Part shown: piece by piece, positions 1 to 9,314 of the stretch
Position numbering within the stretch: the stretch's first letter is position 1
How the letters are laid out: each line of letters starts with the position of its first letter
Assembly: GCA_013203665.1 (NCBI GenBank)
Contig: JABMPU010000069.1
Span: 1-53,129 of the forward strand
Direction of reading: 5' to 3'
DNA from: Armatimonadota bacterium
Lineage (GTDB): Bacteria; Cloacimonadota; Cloacimonadia; Cloacimonadales; TCS61
DNA length: 53,129 nucleotides
Position numbers and translations under genes: made by a program
The notes under the pieces: generated by a model
Databases searched by the model: none
Told to the model about the DNA's origin: nothing
Seen by the model: the letters and a program-made list of their open reading frames with translations, nothing else

Positions 1-43
1 GCTACCTCGAGTCGTCGTCGCAAGCTCCTTACAACTCGAAACA
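1..43. repeat. Left arm of 43-bp terminal inverted repeat
   Basis: These 43 bases are the exact reverse complement of the last 43 bases of the window (53087-53129). The match stops at base 44 (g here, t on the other arm). The repeat is much more GC-rich than its surroundings and carries an internal inverted pair, TCGAGT near base 7 and ACTCGA near base 33. An assembler often breaks contigs at a dispersed repeat, so this may be one copy of a genomic repeat family and not a mobile-element end. No transposase lies between the arms. Confidence 0.85.
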
Positions 44-84
44 GCACTTTACGGACAGACTCTATTTATATGTAGGAGAAAAAA

Positions 85-564
85 ATGGAAAGAACAAATT
101 TCACGACTGCTATTGCTGCAACAAAAAATCCTGCTAAAATCGCAATCGCAATTGTCAAAGACAAGAATGATGAAATCAATTTGATAACTCTTGAATGGTT
201 TATGAGAACTTCGATAAAACCTGCAATGTTCGCTATTTCTATTGGCCACACAAGATATTCTTTTGAATGCCTGCAAAATTTCAGATATTTCAATCTTTGT
301 ATACCATCTAAAGAAATGGTAAAAGCTGCTGAGATTTGCGGAACAAAATCCGGTAGAGACGTTGAAAAACTGGAATTAATTAATCAGAAGTGGTTTTCTG
401 GAAAATTGAAAAAGTTACCGATATTCAAAAGTGCTTTAGCAAATTTTGAATGTGAAATTGTTACGCAAGTTAAAAGCGGAGATCACACGATTTTTGTGGG
501 AGAAGTGAAATATTCGTGGTTGAATGAAGAGAAGAAAATTCTTCTATTTGAAGATTTATTTTAG
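85..564 (+). CDS. Flavin reductase-like FMN-binding protein
   Basis: A 159-aa cytoplasmic protein of the flavin reductase / DIM6-NTAB family, which binds FMN and typically passes electrons from NAD(P)H to flavin. The N-terminal pattern is typical: TNFTTAIAA, a strand with NLITLEWFMRTSIKPAMFAISI, then 'RYSFECLQNFRYFNLCIPS' and the 'EICGTKSGRDVEK' segment. The family usually has about 160-200 residues, so this is a complete short member. The ATG at 85 follows AGGAGAAAAAA. It is the first gene of the window and sits 21 bases before aroA. Physiological partner unknown. Confidence 0.8.
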   Translation: MERTNFTTAIAATKNPAKIAIAIVKDKNDEINLITLEWFMRTSIKPAMFAISIGHTRYSFECLQNFRYFNLCIPSKEMVKAAEICGTKSGRDVEKLELINQKWFSGKLKKLPIFKSALANFECEIVTQVKSGDHTIFVGEVKYSWLNEEKKILLFEDLF

Positions 565-585
565 GAATAATTTTCGGAATATCTT

Positions 586-1815
586 ATGGAAAATATCATG
601 AAATTTGAAGGTTCAAAATCCATTATTCAAAGAGTACTGATTATTTCAACTTTTCTGAAATCTCCATTAAAAATAATTAATTCTTCCAGATGTGAAGATG
701 TGCAAACTCTCATTTATAATTTAACCAAATTAGGTTTTAATTTTCAAGAAGAAAATAATTCTTTAATGATTTCTCCTACTCAAAAAATAATAAATTCTCA
801 AGAACTTTTTATTCAAAATTCAGGAACAGCTTTAAGATTGCTTATCTCGCGGTTAGCAATCATGAAGGGTATCAAAACATCAGTCGATTGTAGCGTTCAA
901 TTGAAAAAGAGACCGATAAAACCTTTATTAGAAATTCTTCAAAAAGTTGAAGCAGATATAAATTATAAAAAATTTCCCATAGAAATAAATGGGAAAATTC
1001 TCAAAGGTGGAAAAATCGAAATTCCTGCAAATATCAGCAGTCAATTCATTTCATCGATTTTGCTGGTTGCACCGTGTTTTACGGCTGATACAGAATTAAT
1101 TTTAAAAGGAAAAATCGTTTCCAGAACCTACATCAAACTTACTCAAAAAATTATGAAAGATTTTGGAGTGGAATCAGAATTTAAAAGAAACAGGATTTTT
1201 GTTCCTGCGAATCAGGAATATAAAAATCCTGAAGAATATCATATTGAACCGGATTTTTCATCAGCTTGTTATTTTTGGGCTTTAGGAGCTTTGAGTTCAT
1301 CTCCCATTTTCACTGAAGGAGGTTCTAAAGAATTTTCTCAACCGGATTTTCGATTTTTAAAAATTCTAAGTAAAATGGGAGCAAAAATTCAAAGAAAACC
1401 AAATTATATTTCTGTGAGAAAAGGAAATCTTATTGGAATTGAAATCGATATGAAAGAGATACCGGATCAAGTTCCAACATTGGCAGTTTTATCATTATTT
1501 GCAGAATCTAAAACGAAAATTAAAAATATTCATCATTTGAAATACAAAGAATCAAACAGAATTTCCGGACTGATAAATGAATTGCAAAAAATCGGATGTA
1601 ATATCAAATATGAAAAAGGAGTTCTTTTAATTCATCCTTTAAAGATGAAACCTCTTAAAGTGAAACTTCATTCGTATCAGGATCATAGGCTGGTTATGGC
1701 TTTTTATATTTTGAAAACGAAATTTCCCTATTTAACCATTTCTGATGAGCAAGTTGTAAAGAAATCCTATCCTGATTTTTTTGAAGATATCAAAGGGCTG
1801 AAACTAATTTCTTGA
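586..1815 (+). CDS. aroA: 3-phosphoshikimate 1-carboxyvinyltransferase (EPSP synthase)
   Basis: Transfers enolpyruvyl from PEP to shikimate-3-phosphate, the sixth step of the shikimate pathway, in the cytoplasm. At 409 aa it is slightly shorter than the usual 420-445, mostly at the N-terminus. Visible family motifs, in order: SKSIIQR (10-16, phosphate-binding K/S/R), NSGTALR (78-84), KKRPI (107-111), DQVPTL with the catalytic Asp (about 293), KESNRI (about 325), DHRLVMAF (about 367) and KSYPDFF near the C-terminus. The SD is weak; an in-frame ATG at 598 is an alternative start. No other shikimate gene is nearby; ddl follows after 31 bases. Confidence 0.93.
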   Translation: MENIMKFEGSKSIIQRVLIISTFLKSPLKIINSSRCEDVQTLIYNLTKLGFNFQEENNSLMISPTQKIINSQELFIQNSGTALRLLISRLAIMKGIKTSVDCSVQLKKRPIKPLLEILQKVEADINYKKFPIEINGKILKGGKIEIPANISSQFISSILLVAPCFTADTELILKGKIVSRTYIKLTQKIMKDFGVESEFKRNRIFVPANQEYKNPEEYHIEPDFSSACYFWALGALSSSPIFTEGGSKEFSQPDFRFLKILSKMGAKIQRKPNYISVRKGNLIGIEIDMKEIPDQVPTLAVLSLFAESKTKIKNIHHLKYKESNRISGLINELQKIGCNIKYEKGVLLIHPLKMKPLKVKLHSYQDHRLVMAFYILKTKFPYLTISDEQVVKKSYPDFFEDIKGLKLIS

Positions 1816-1846
1816 CACAATATTTAATTTTTTTTTATAGAAAAGT

Positions 1847-2773
1847 ATGAAACAAAAACAAAATATTGCTGTTCTTTCCGGTGGATTTTCGGAAGAAAAA
1901 GAAGTTTCAAAGGAAACATCTTCCGAAATCGCCAAAGCTCTTAATAATGCAGGTTTTAATACATACAAGGTTGATCCTGCAAATTTCGATTCTTATGGAA
2001 AAATGATGCAATATCTCAAAGAAACTAAACCAATGATTGTTTTTAACGGCTTGCACGGTGCAGAAGGGGAAGATGGTAGAATCCAATCTCTTCTTTCTTT
2101 GAATCAAATTATTTTTACCGGTTCAAATTATAAAGCTTGTGCGATTGCCATGGATAAATATATCTCATCTCATCTGGCTCATTCTATTGGTGTGAAAACT
2201 CCAAAGCATATTCTTATCAAAAAGAACGATGATGTTGATTATAATGATTTAATAAATAAAATCTGTTTTCCAATGTCTATCAAACCCAATGATTCAGGTT
2301 CTTCAGTTGGCATTTCTATTATTACTGAGGAAAGTGAAATTGAAGGGGCAATTGAAAAAGCTTTTAAATTCAGCAACAAAATTCTTTGTGAAAAATACAT
2401 CAAAGGAAGGGAGTTGACTGTCACGATTTTGAATGATGCTGCTTTGCCTGTTGTTGAAATAAAGCCTAAAAATGGTTGGTATGATTACGATAATAAATAT
2501 ACAGAAGGTAATACAATTTATGAAGTACCGGCTAAATTATCTAAGGAAGAAACGTCGAGAATTCAGGAATATGCCTTAAAAATATTTTTTCTTTTTGACT
2601 GCAAAAGTTACGCCAGGGTAGATTTCAGATATGATGGAGAGGATTTTTATTTTTTAGAAGTTAATACTCTGCCGGGAATGACTCCACTTAGTTTAACACC
2701 AATGGCAGCAAAAGAAGCAGGTTATGATTTTACAGCGTTATTGATGGAGATAATCAATAATGCTGTTAACTAA
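1847..2773 (+). CDS. ddl: D-alanine--D-alanine ligase
   Basis: ATP-grasp enzyme that joins two D-alanines for peptidoglycan precursor synthesis. The 308 aa match the usual length. Motifs seen: LSGGFSEEKEVS at the N-terminus, LHGAEGEDGRIQ (about 67-78), KPNDSGSSVGIS (the flexible ATP/Mg loop), EKYIKGRELTV, a Tyr-Asp-Asn-Lys-Tyr omega-loop, and RVDFRYDGEDFYFLEVNTLPG, which carries the metal-binding Glu and Asn. The Tyr next to the Lys in the omega loop is typical of D-Ala-D-Ala, not D-Ala-D-Lac, ligases. The ATG has little SD, so it may be translated as a follower of aroA. Confidence 0.95.
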   Translation: MKQKQNIAVLSGGFSEEKEVSKETSSEIAKALNNAGFNTYKVDPANFDSYGKMMQYLKETKPMIVFNGLHGAEGEDGRIQSLLSLNQIIFTGSNYKACAIAMDKYISSHLAHSIGVKTPKHILIKKNDDVDYNDLINKICFPMSIKPNDSGSSVGISIITEESEIEGAIEKAFKFSNKILCEKYIKGRELTVTILNDAALPVVEIKPKNGWYDYDNKYTEGNTIYEVPAKLSKEETSRIQEYALKIFFLFDCKSYARVDFRYDGEDFYFLEVNTLPGMTPLSLTPMAAKEAGYDFTALLMEIINNAVN

Positions 2774-2794
2774 TTTTAAAAAAAAGGAGAAAAA

Positions 2795-3889
2795 ATGGCA
2801 AAAAAGTTAATGATTCTATTTTTTATTCTGATGATTTTTTCATTAAATGCACAGTACCATATTAATTTCACCTTAGAACCACCATTTTATAATGGTGGTA
2901 CTTTCAATCTGTTTTATTTTAATTATTTTGCAGATTTCGATTTGGATGATTCTGCATCTCAACCTTTAATTTTCACGATTAATATTCAAAATGTTTCTTC
3001 TGAATATCATGATTACTATCTTCGTCTTGATGGTCAGTGGTCAACTTATACAGGTGATTCTATTTTAACACCTGATACAAATAACCCTCAACCTGGAGGA
3101 ATGGAAATAATTACCAATCAAAATATCGTTTCTCATGATGACACATCAATTTACAATATTGATAATAACTTCGATGAAATGCAGGATGCGTTGGAAGACC
3201 AGGTTTTGGCAGATGAAACCGGTCGCATGCCGGATGGCGTTTACGCTGGCACAATACAGGCTTTTGAACCTGGCACAGATAATCCTTTATCAAATCAGGC
3301 TACGATCTATATTACAATAACTTCACCAACACCAATAATACTGATTCTTCCGGGAAGTCCGCTTGGTTCTCCCCCAGCAGAAATCGAAGACTTTAATCCG
3401 AACTTTGTCTGGGTTTCCAATTTATTTGAATATACTTTTAAGATTTGGGAGTTGGACGATGAAAATATTACTGCTGAGGAAATTGCCCTTCTTAATCCTC
3501 TTGAAGTTATCGATGGTATTGTTTCTACCACTTATTCGTTACCTTTAAGCGTACAACTCGTGAATGATCAGGTTTATGCCTGGCAGGTTTCAGCAGAACT
3601 TGTTACACCGGAGGATGAAGCTGTCATTTTGGAAAGCGATTTCTATCTTTTCATCATTCCATCTGCAGGAGCTACAGGCGGCGGAGATAATACAGCAATA
3701 ATCCAGAATATGTTAAATCAAATGCCACCAGGTTACGAAACAACTCAGATTCAGAATTTATTGAATGGCGGTTATGTTCCAGATGAAATTATTTTGGAAG
3801 GAGAGGTCATTACCTGGGAACAATTATTATTGTGGCTGCAAAATCTAAGTAATGGTACCTGGAATATTCTCGGTCTTACAATCGAATAG
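2795..3889 (+). CDS. Secreted protein of unknown function
   Basis: A 364-aa protein with an N-terminal signal peptide (MAKKLMILFFILMIFSLNAQ). The mature part looks all-beta: a first domain with 'YYLRLDGQW' and 'MPDGVYAGTIQAF', then a second Ig-like stretch beginning near 'PTPIILILPGSP' and 'PNFVWVSNLFEYTFKIWELDDE'. A glycine-rich linker (ATGGGDN, about 290) separates a helical C-terminal tail rich in 'IQNxLNxG'. The style resembles periplasmic Fn3/Ig-like proteins found beside FecR and beta-barrel proteins. It heads a run with the FecR protein (11-base gap) and the predicted barrel. SD AAAAAGGAGAAAAA is clear. Function not recognised. Confidence 0.75.
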   Translation: MAKKLMILFFILMIFSLNAQYHINFTLEPPFYNGGTFNLFYFNYFADFDLDDSASQPLIFTINIQNVSSEYHDYYLRLDGQWSTYTGDSILTPDTNNPQPGGMEIITNQNIVSHDDTSIYNIDNNFDEMQDALEDQVLADETGRMPDGVYAGTIQAFEPGTDNPLSNQATIYITITSPTPIILILPGSPLGSPPAEIEDFNPNFVWVSNLFEYTFKIWELDDENITAEEIALLNPLEVIDGIVSTTYSLPLSVQLVNDQVYAWQVSAELVTPEDEAVILESDFYLFIIPSAGATGGGDNTAIIQNMLNQMPPGYETTQIQNLLNGGYVPDEIILEGEVITWEQLLLWLQNLSNGTWNILGLTIE

Positions 3890-3900
3890 AGGAGATAATT

Positions 3901-4599
3901 ATGAAAACAAAAATAATGTTTATAATATTATTTATTTCTATAACAGCTATGATTTATGCGCTCGAATCTGTTGCACTTGCCCTTAAGGTGAAAGGAAATG
4001 TTGAACTTGCTCGTGAAGAAAATGTAAGTGAGATTTCAACTGGTGAAGAACTGATCAGCAATGACGAACTCGAAAGTAAAGAGGATTCTTTTGCTGCAAT
4101 AAAATTTGTGGATGGAAGTTCAGTAGTCAAACTTTTCCCAAATAGCATCTTACAAATAAATGCAGAAAAAGAGGATGGAAAACTGAATAAGAAAAGTTTT
4201 CTTAAGATGGGAAATTTGTGGTCTAAAGTCGTTCAGAAAACAGGAGTTTTTGAAGTTGAAACTCCTACCACTGTTGTATCTGTGAAAGGAACTGAATTCC
4301 TTCTCACTGTTTCGGAAATGGGTTTGACGGAGATTTTTACATTTACCGGTGAAGTACAAGTCAGGAATAAATTTGATAACAAGACTTCTTCAGTATCAGC
4401 AGGGAATAAGGCATTATCAACAGGTGAGACCGAGTTGGAAATTACTGAAATCGAGGAAGGTGATATTGATGAAGAAACTCAAGAATATATTGAAGAAGAA
4501 GAGGAAGAAGAGGAACTAATAGAACCTCCAAAAGTATTGGAAATCCAATTGCAGCACCCCAGTGGGGAAACAAAAATAATCAGGATTGAATATGAATAA
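3901..4599 (+). CDS. FecR domain protein
   Basis: A 232-aa exported protein: signal peptide (1-19), then a FecR domain (about 27-150) with 'VKGNVELAREE', 'DSFAAIKFVDGSSVVKLFPNS', 'MGNLWSKVV' and 'FEVETPTTVVSVKGTEFLLTV', the usual series of short strands. The tail is acidic (a run of Glu at about 197-206) and ends in a short beta-prone segment. Here FecR is not next to an ECF sigma factor. It is between a secreted protein and a predicted outer-membrane barrel and upstream of a CHASE2 cyclase, so it more likely belongs to a cell-envelope sensing or scaffold unit than to iron-citrate regulation. SD GAGGAGATAATT. Confidence 0.8.
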   Translation: MKTKIMFIILFISITAMIYALESVALALKVKGNVELAREENVSEISTGEELISNDELESKEDSFAAIKFVDGSSVVKLFPNSILQINAEKEDGKLNKKSFLKMGNLWSKVVQKTGVFEVETPTTVVSVKGTEFLLTVSEMGLTEIFTFTGEVQVRNKFDNKTSSVSAGNKALSTGETELEITEIEEGDIDEETQEYIEEEEEEEELIEPPKVLEIQLQHPSGETKIIRIEYE

Positions 4600-7066
4600 G
4601 AGAAAATATCTCTTTATTATCTTTTTATTTCTTAGCAGTTTGCTTTTTTCTGAACTTGTCTTATATCATGAACCGCCCCTTTCCATTAAAGATAATGAGG
4701 AGTTGGTTCTTGTTTTGGAAGTTCAGCAAGGATTTGAAGAAACTGAATCAGCAACTGTTTTTTATCGTGAATCCGGTACACTTGCATATCTGGAAGCGGA
4801 AATGTTCAAAGGTACAGAATCTGATCCGAAATACTGGGTTAATATCCCTGACATTCGCGCTTTTCAAATGGGAATTGAATACTATTTCATTTGCTTTGAT
4901 AAGAGTGAAGGATTGGAAACTTTACCAACTTTACAGCCGGATTTAAGTCCCTTCAATGCTCTTATCGAAATATCCAAGATCTATTCTGATAAATTTGTGC
5001 TGTTAAGTCCGGATAAACAATTTTCTGATATTGGAGAGGATTTTATTATTGCAATTTCGCTCTTTGCCTTGTCGGATGAAATCATTCCTAATTCTATCAG
5101 GTTTGTTTACGACGGGAAAGATGTTACTCCATTAACAAAAATGAGTAACAATCTTCTTGTTTATAATGTGGTTAATGCTTTTGCCGGAAAACATTATTAC
5201 CAGGTTACAGCTCAATTATCAAATGGAGAAAGAATAGAATCAACTCATTGGTTTACCGAAGTTGCAAAAAAATATATTAAACTTCCTTTAGACATCTCAG
5301 GAAGAGCAATATTCTATACTTTGGCAAAATCAACCACATATGATGATAGTGCCGGTTCTTCTGAAGACGAATGGGATTCCTATATGTCTCTTAATTTGAA
5401 TGGGAAACAGGGAATTATGCAATTCAAATCAAAAGCATATATTTCTTCATTGAATCGAAAAAGCCAACAACCAATAAACCGCTTTAATCTTGAATTCAGA
5501 ATTCCTCACCTTGATTTTGTTTTGGGTGATTATACTCCGGATTTCGGCAGCTTTGCAGTTTTTGGCAAGAATATTCAGGGTGTTTATTCCAAAGTATATT
5601 TTGGAAAATTTGCTTTACTTTCTGCTTATGGAAACCTGAAGAGGAAAATTAAAGGAACATCAGAAACTATCTTAGATACTACTGTAACAGGTCAAGATAC
5701 AACCTGGGTTTCGTATTCTGCAGGCACATTCAAACGGCAGACATTAGCTCTCAGAACAGAAGTTGGAAGTAATAGAAGTTTTCTGTGGGGATTTGGCATC
5801 ACAAAAAGCAGGGATGATAAACATTCTATTTCTGAGAAATATTTTATGGAATCCGATTCTTCCAGTACAACTTACTTGACTTCTCCAAAAGATAATATTG
5901 TAATTTCCACTGATGTTCAACTTTCATTGTTTAATCAACGCTTTTTGTGGGGAGTAGAAGCTGCACTAAGTATGTATAATTCCAATATTACTGATGGAGC
6001 AATTTCAATAGATTCTTTGGAAGCTGAATTTGATCAGGATATTCCACTTCCGTTTGATCCAACGGATATTTCCGACTTGTTTGTGATAAACGAATATATT
6101 GAACCGATACTTCCGGGATTCTCCAGTTTAGCTTATAAAACATTTTTGCGAGCTTTCTTTAAAAGAAATTTATTGAATATATCTTATTCGGCAATAGGAT
6201 CGAGTTTTAATTCTTTAGCGACTAATCTTGTGCAAAAAGATGCTCAGGTTCTCAGCATTTATGATAATTTGAATCTGTTCAACAACAAGTTGTCTTTGAA
6301 TGCGGGTTTAAATATGTTTTCCGATAATGTATATGATACAAAAGAGACAACTACAAAATCTATAAATTATTCGGGATATATTTTATACAGACCTGTAAAT
6401 CTGCCTTATATCAAATTTGGATATACAAATACGGTTTCTGAAAATGATGATGATATCTATCCTTATCAAAATCAATCAGTTAACCTTACTTTTTCAACAG
6501 GATACAAGATTGAACAAATATCTGCAGCTCCAACGAATTTCAGTTTGAATTACAGCAATTATATGGGTGAAATAAATTTCTCAACAGTTTACACGGAAGA
6601 AGATAGTTCGGGCACAATGCTTTCTTACGATGCTCAACAGAAAGATGATATTTCTAAAAATGCGATAACCCTGAGAGCAATCAGCAAATTTGCTGATTTA
6701 CCCTTAACTACAACAGTTGCTTTTTCTTTTACAATAAATGATAATCCATCAAAAACATATGTCGATTCTTTGAATTTAACAGAAAAAACCAAAGAAGAAT
6801 CAAACTATAATTCCATTTATCTAAAGGGAGCATTTACTCTCAAAGACGACAGGTTGAAACCTTATGTGGATTTCAGGTATACTTCTTATGGCGGTGATGT
6901 GGATAATCAAGCTACCCAGATGTTCAATATGGGCGTGAAATATAGTGTTCTGCAAAATACTTTTTTTAACTCTGAATTCGGAATGAAATTCTATCAAAAT
7001 TTTGATGAAGCGGGAGAAGATTATAGTAAATTCAATTTCAGATTTAAGATAACTCAGAAATTTTAA
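4592..7066 (+). CDS. Predicted outer-membrane beta-barrel protein
   Basis: An 824-aa exported protein. I chose the ATG at 4592 over the TTG at 4586 because it gives a standard signal peptide (MNKRKYLFIIFLFLSSLLFS) and has AGGA upstream; it overlaps the FecR stop by 8 bases. The N-terminal 200 residues look like Ig/Fn3-like modules. From about 240 onwards there are alternating amphipathic strands and polar turns, ending in 'YSKFNFRFKITQKF', where the C-terminal Phe is typical of outer-membrane barrels. No TonB box or plug was seen. With the two genes upstream it probably forms an envelope complex; substrate unknown. Confidence 0.7.
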   Translation: MNKRKYLFIIFLFLSSLLFSELVLYHEPPLSIKDNEELVLVLEVQQGFEETESATVFYRESGTLAYLEAEMFKGTESDPKYWVNIPDIRAFQMGIEYYFICFDKSEGLETLPTLQPDLSPFNALIEISKIYSDKFVLLSPDKQFSDIGEDFIIAISLFALSDEIIPNSIRFVYDGKDVTPLTKMSNNLLVYNVVNAFAGKHYYQVTAQLSNGERIESTHWFTEVAKKYIKLPLDISGRAIFYTLAKSTTYDDSAGSSEDEWDSYMSLNLNGKQGIMQFKSKAYISSLNRKSQQPINRFNLEFRIPHLDFVLGDYTPDFGSFAVFGKNIQGVYSKVYFGKFALLSAYGNLKRKIKGTSETILDTTVTGQDTTWVSYSAGTFKRQTLALRTEVGSNRSFLWGFGITKSRDDKHSISEKYFMESDSSSTTYLTSPKDNIVISTDVQLSLFNQRFLWGVEAALSMYNSNITDGAISIDSLEAEFDQDIPLPFDPTDISDLFVINEYIEPILPGFSSLAYKTFLRAFFKRNLLNISYSAIGSSFNSLATNLVQKDAQVLSIYDNLNLFNNKLSLNAGLNMFSDNVYDTKETTTKSINYSGYILYRPVNLPYIKFGYTNTVSENDDDIYPYQNQSVNLTFSTGYKIEQISAAPTNFSLNYSNYMGEINFSTVYTEEDSSGTMLSYDAQQKDDISKNAITLRAISKFADLPLTTTVAFSFTINDNPSKTYVDSLNLTEKTKEESNYNSIYLKGAFTLKDDRLKPYVDFRYTSYGGDVDNQATQMFNMGVKYSVLQNTFFNSEFGMKFYQNFDEAGEDYSKFNFRFKITQKF

Positions 7067-7314
7067 AATTTTAATATTAGCTTGTTCACAAACTCCAGTT
7101 TGGGAACACACTTGAAGATGAAACTCTGTTTCACGAAAGATTAACAAGGATGAAACTTGACTTATCCGGCAGTTGCTGGAGAACTTAACTCAATTTTTCA
7201 CATAATTTATAAGTGGAGATCCTTCGTAAGAAAAAGGGACAGAATTCATCAGGATGACAGAAACACTCTATTTTGCAGAATTCATTTATTCAAAAACAGT
7301 TAAGAGGTAACTTT
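7067..7314. other. Intergenic region with dispersed hairpin repeats
   Basis: No gene was seen. It holds a copy of the 'GTTCCCAAA' hairpin family (about 7083-7109), a small GAAACTCTGTTTC hairpin just after it, and a REP-like stretch ending 'AGAATTCATCAGGATGACA' (about 7240-7258) that resembles the inverse of 'GTCATCCTGAGGAATTCATC' at 44309-44329. Confidence 0.55.
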
Positions 7315-9186
7315 ATGAAAATTCTTATAGCTTTTATAATAACAATTGTCGTTTTTATCATTCTCGTCTTGTTTTTTTCATCTGAATTCTGGGGTAATTT
7401 AGAGCACAAAGCTCTGGATATCTTTTTCATGACTCGTGGAGCTCGAGAAGTTTCCAATGATATTGTGATTGTAGAAATTGGTGATAATACATTTAGTTCT
7501 TTAAAAATCAGTTGGCCCTTTCCGCGGGAATTGCATGCCAAACTAATTGATAACCTGGAAAATGCCGGAGCAAAACAGATCATATTTGATATTGAATTTA
7601 CAGAATATTCAAATCCTTATTCAGATTCGATTTTAGCTGCTACTGCTGCCAAATATGATAATGTGATATTTTCAGGGAAAATGCTTCGTGAACTAACAAT
7701 GGTAGGTCCAAGACAGCAGAAAATATCTCCAATAAAAGATATTACAGATCGAAATTTGGATTGGGGTTCAGTGAATATTTCCGCTGATAATGACGGTTTT
7801 GTTCGAAGATACGAGATTTTTCAGGAAATGGGAGATAAGAGAGTTTTTTCAATTGGAGCTCTTTCCTATGCACTTGGTGAAGGATTTTCAGATTTTGAGG
7901 AAGAATTAATAGATAAAAGCTGGTACTTCTGGATTGGAAACAATAAAATTCCCAAAGTTTCTATGAAGGGAAAGAGTTGCCTGGTAAACTATTATGGTCC
8001 CAGAAAAACATTTACATATTACGATTTTGCGGATGTGATCGATGATTCCACTTATAATGTTCCAACATTAGATTTGGACCAATATGAATCTTTTGTTCAA
8101 AATGAAGATTTCAAAGATAAGATCGTTTTTGTGGGAGCTACGGCAGATGAACTTCGCGATATATTCAATACTCCATTTATGTCTGCCACAAAGCAGATGA
8201 TGCCCGGTGTGGAAATCCACACTAATTTTGTCGAAATGGTTCGAAGGCAGGATTATTTAGAAAAATTTTCTTTATTTAAGTATTACATCCTTTTCATTAT
8301 AGCTGCTTTTTTGATATTTCTATTCAACTCCAGATTTAAACCTACTTTCACACTCTTCTCAACAGTATTTTTAATTATTATCTACTTGATTTTCAGCTAT
8401 TACCTTTTCAAAGAAAAGAGTCTGATCATTCCAATCCTGGAATTTCCGGTTTTATTAGTTGTAATCTATGTTCTTGGTCTGGTCATACAATACATCAAAA
8501 CCGCAAATGAAAGAAAATTTATTAAGCACGCATTCGGACATTACATAGCTCCGGAATTGGTTGAGCAGCTTGTTAAGGATCCCAAGAAATTAGAGTATGG
8601 CGGAGCCCAGAAAGAGATCACCATTCTTTTTTCTGATATTCGCTCTTTTACAACTTTTACAGAAAGTCATACTCCCAAAGAAACCGTATCACAATTGCGG
8701 GAATATCTGACAGCAATGGTGAAAGTTACAATGGAGAATAAAGGAACGATCGATAAGTTTGTAGGTGATGAAATTATGGCTTTATTTGGAGTACCGGTGT
8801 ATTTGGAAAATCATGCATTGTGGGCTTGCAAAACTGCTCTGGCAATGCGAGTTCGATTGAATGAGTTACAAGCAAAATGGAAGAAAGAAAGAAAAGATCC
8901 TTTTGAAATCGGAATTGGCATAAACAGTAGTTTTGTAACAGTGGGAAATCTGGGTTCCGAACAGATATTTGATTATACTGCAATCGGAGACGGTGTAAAT
9001 CTGGCTGCTCGATTGGAAACATTGAATAAAGAGTATGATACAAAAAATAAGATAATTATCAGTGAGAATACTCTTAAAATGATTGAAGACAGATTAATTG
9101 TGAAATACATAGATGAAGTGAAAGTAAAAGGAAAAACAAAACCTACAAAAATCTATGAACTCATTGGCATAAAAAAGGAAGTATAA
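7315..9186 (+). CDS. CHASE2-domain adenylate cyclase (class III)
   Basis: A 623-aa membrane-bound cyclase expected to make cAMP. The start is ATG 7315 with AGAGGT six bases upstream; an upstream TTG at 7273 has no SD. Order: N-terminal TM (about 3-22), extracytoplasmic CHASE2 sensor (about 30-310, with 'ALDIFFMTRG' and 'DKIVFVGATADEL'), three C-terminal TM segments (about 320-400), then the cyclase domain (about 430-620). Catalytic residues visible: metal Asp441 (FSDIRSF) and Asp485 (VGDE), adenine-site Lys481 and Thr555 (the class IIIb K/T pair), Asn562 and Arg566 for the transition state. All are present, so activity is likely. FecR with CHASE2-cyclase neighbours suggests an envelope signal read into cAMP. 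Confidence 0.92.
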   Translation: MKILIAFIITIVVFIILVLFFSSEFWGNLEHKALDIFFMTRGAREVSNDIVIVEIGDNTFSSLKISWPFPRELHAKLIDNLENAGAKQIIFDIEFTEYSNPYSDSILAATAAKYDNVIFSGKMLRELTMVGPRQQKISPIKDITDRNLDWGSVNISADNDGFVRRYEIFQEMGDKRVFSIGALSYALGEGFSDFEEELIDKSWYFWIGNNKIPKVSMKGKSCLVNYYGPRKTFTYYDFADVIDDSTYNVPTLDLDQYESFVQNEDFKDKIVFVGATADELRDIFNTPFMSATKQMMPGVEIHTNFVEMVRRQDYLEKFSLFKYYILFIIAAFLIFLFNSRFKPTFTLFSTVFLIIIYLIFSYYLFKEKSLIIPILEFPVLLVVIYVLGLVIQYIKTANERKFIKHAFGHYIAPELVEQLVKDPKKLEYGGAQKEITILFSDIRSFTTFTESHTPKETVSQLREYLTAMVKVTMENKGTIDKFVGDEIMALFGVPVYLENHALWACKTALAMRVRLNELQAKWKKERKDPFEIGIGINSSFVTVGNLGSEQIFDYTAIGDGVNLAARLETLNKEYDTKNKIIISENTLKMIEDRLIVKYIDEVKVKGKTKPTKIYELIGIKKEV

Positions 9187-9226
9187 AAAAACCCGAGTCG
9201 GGTTTAAAACTCGACTCGGGTTTTTA
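9187..9226. terminator. Bidirectional rho-independent terminator
   Basis: A strong stem, ACCCGAGTCGGGTTT against AAACTCGACTCGGGT (one G-T pair), is preceded by a run of A and followed by TTTTT. It begins directly after the cyclase stop codon and lies between convergent genes, so it can serve both strands. Confidence 0.88.
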
Positions 9227-9314
9227 ATGATACTATTTTTCCGAAGCTTATATTTTAGATTCCCACTTTCGTGAGAATGACATTCCTAAGAAGTTTCAGA
9301 AAGTTCATTGCAAA

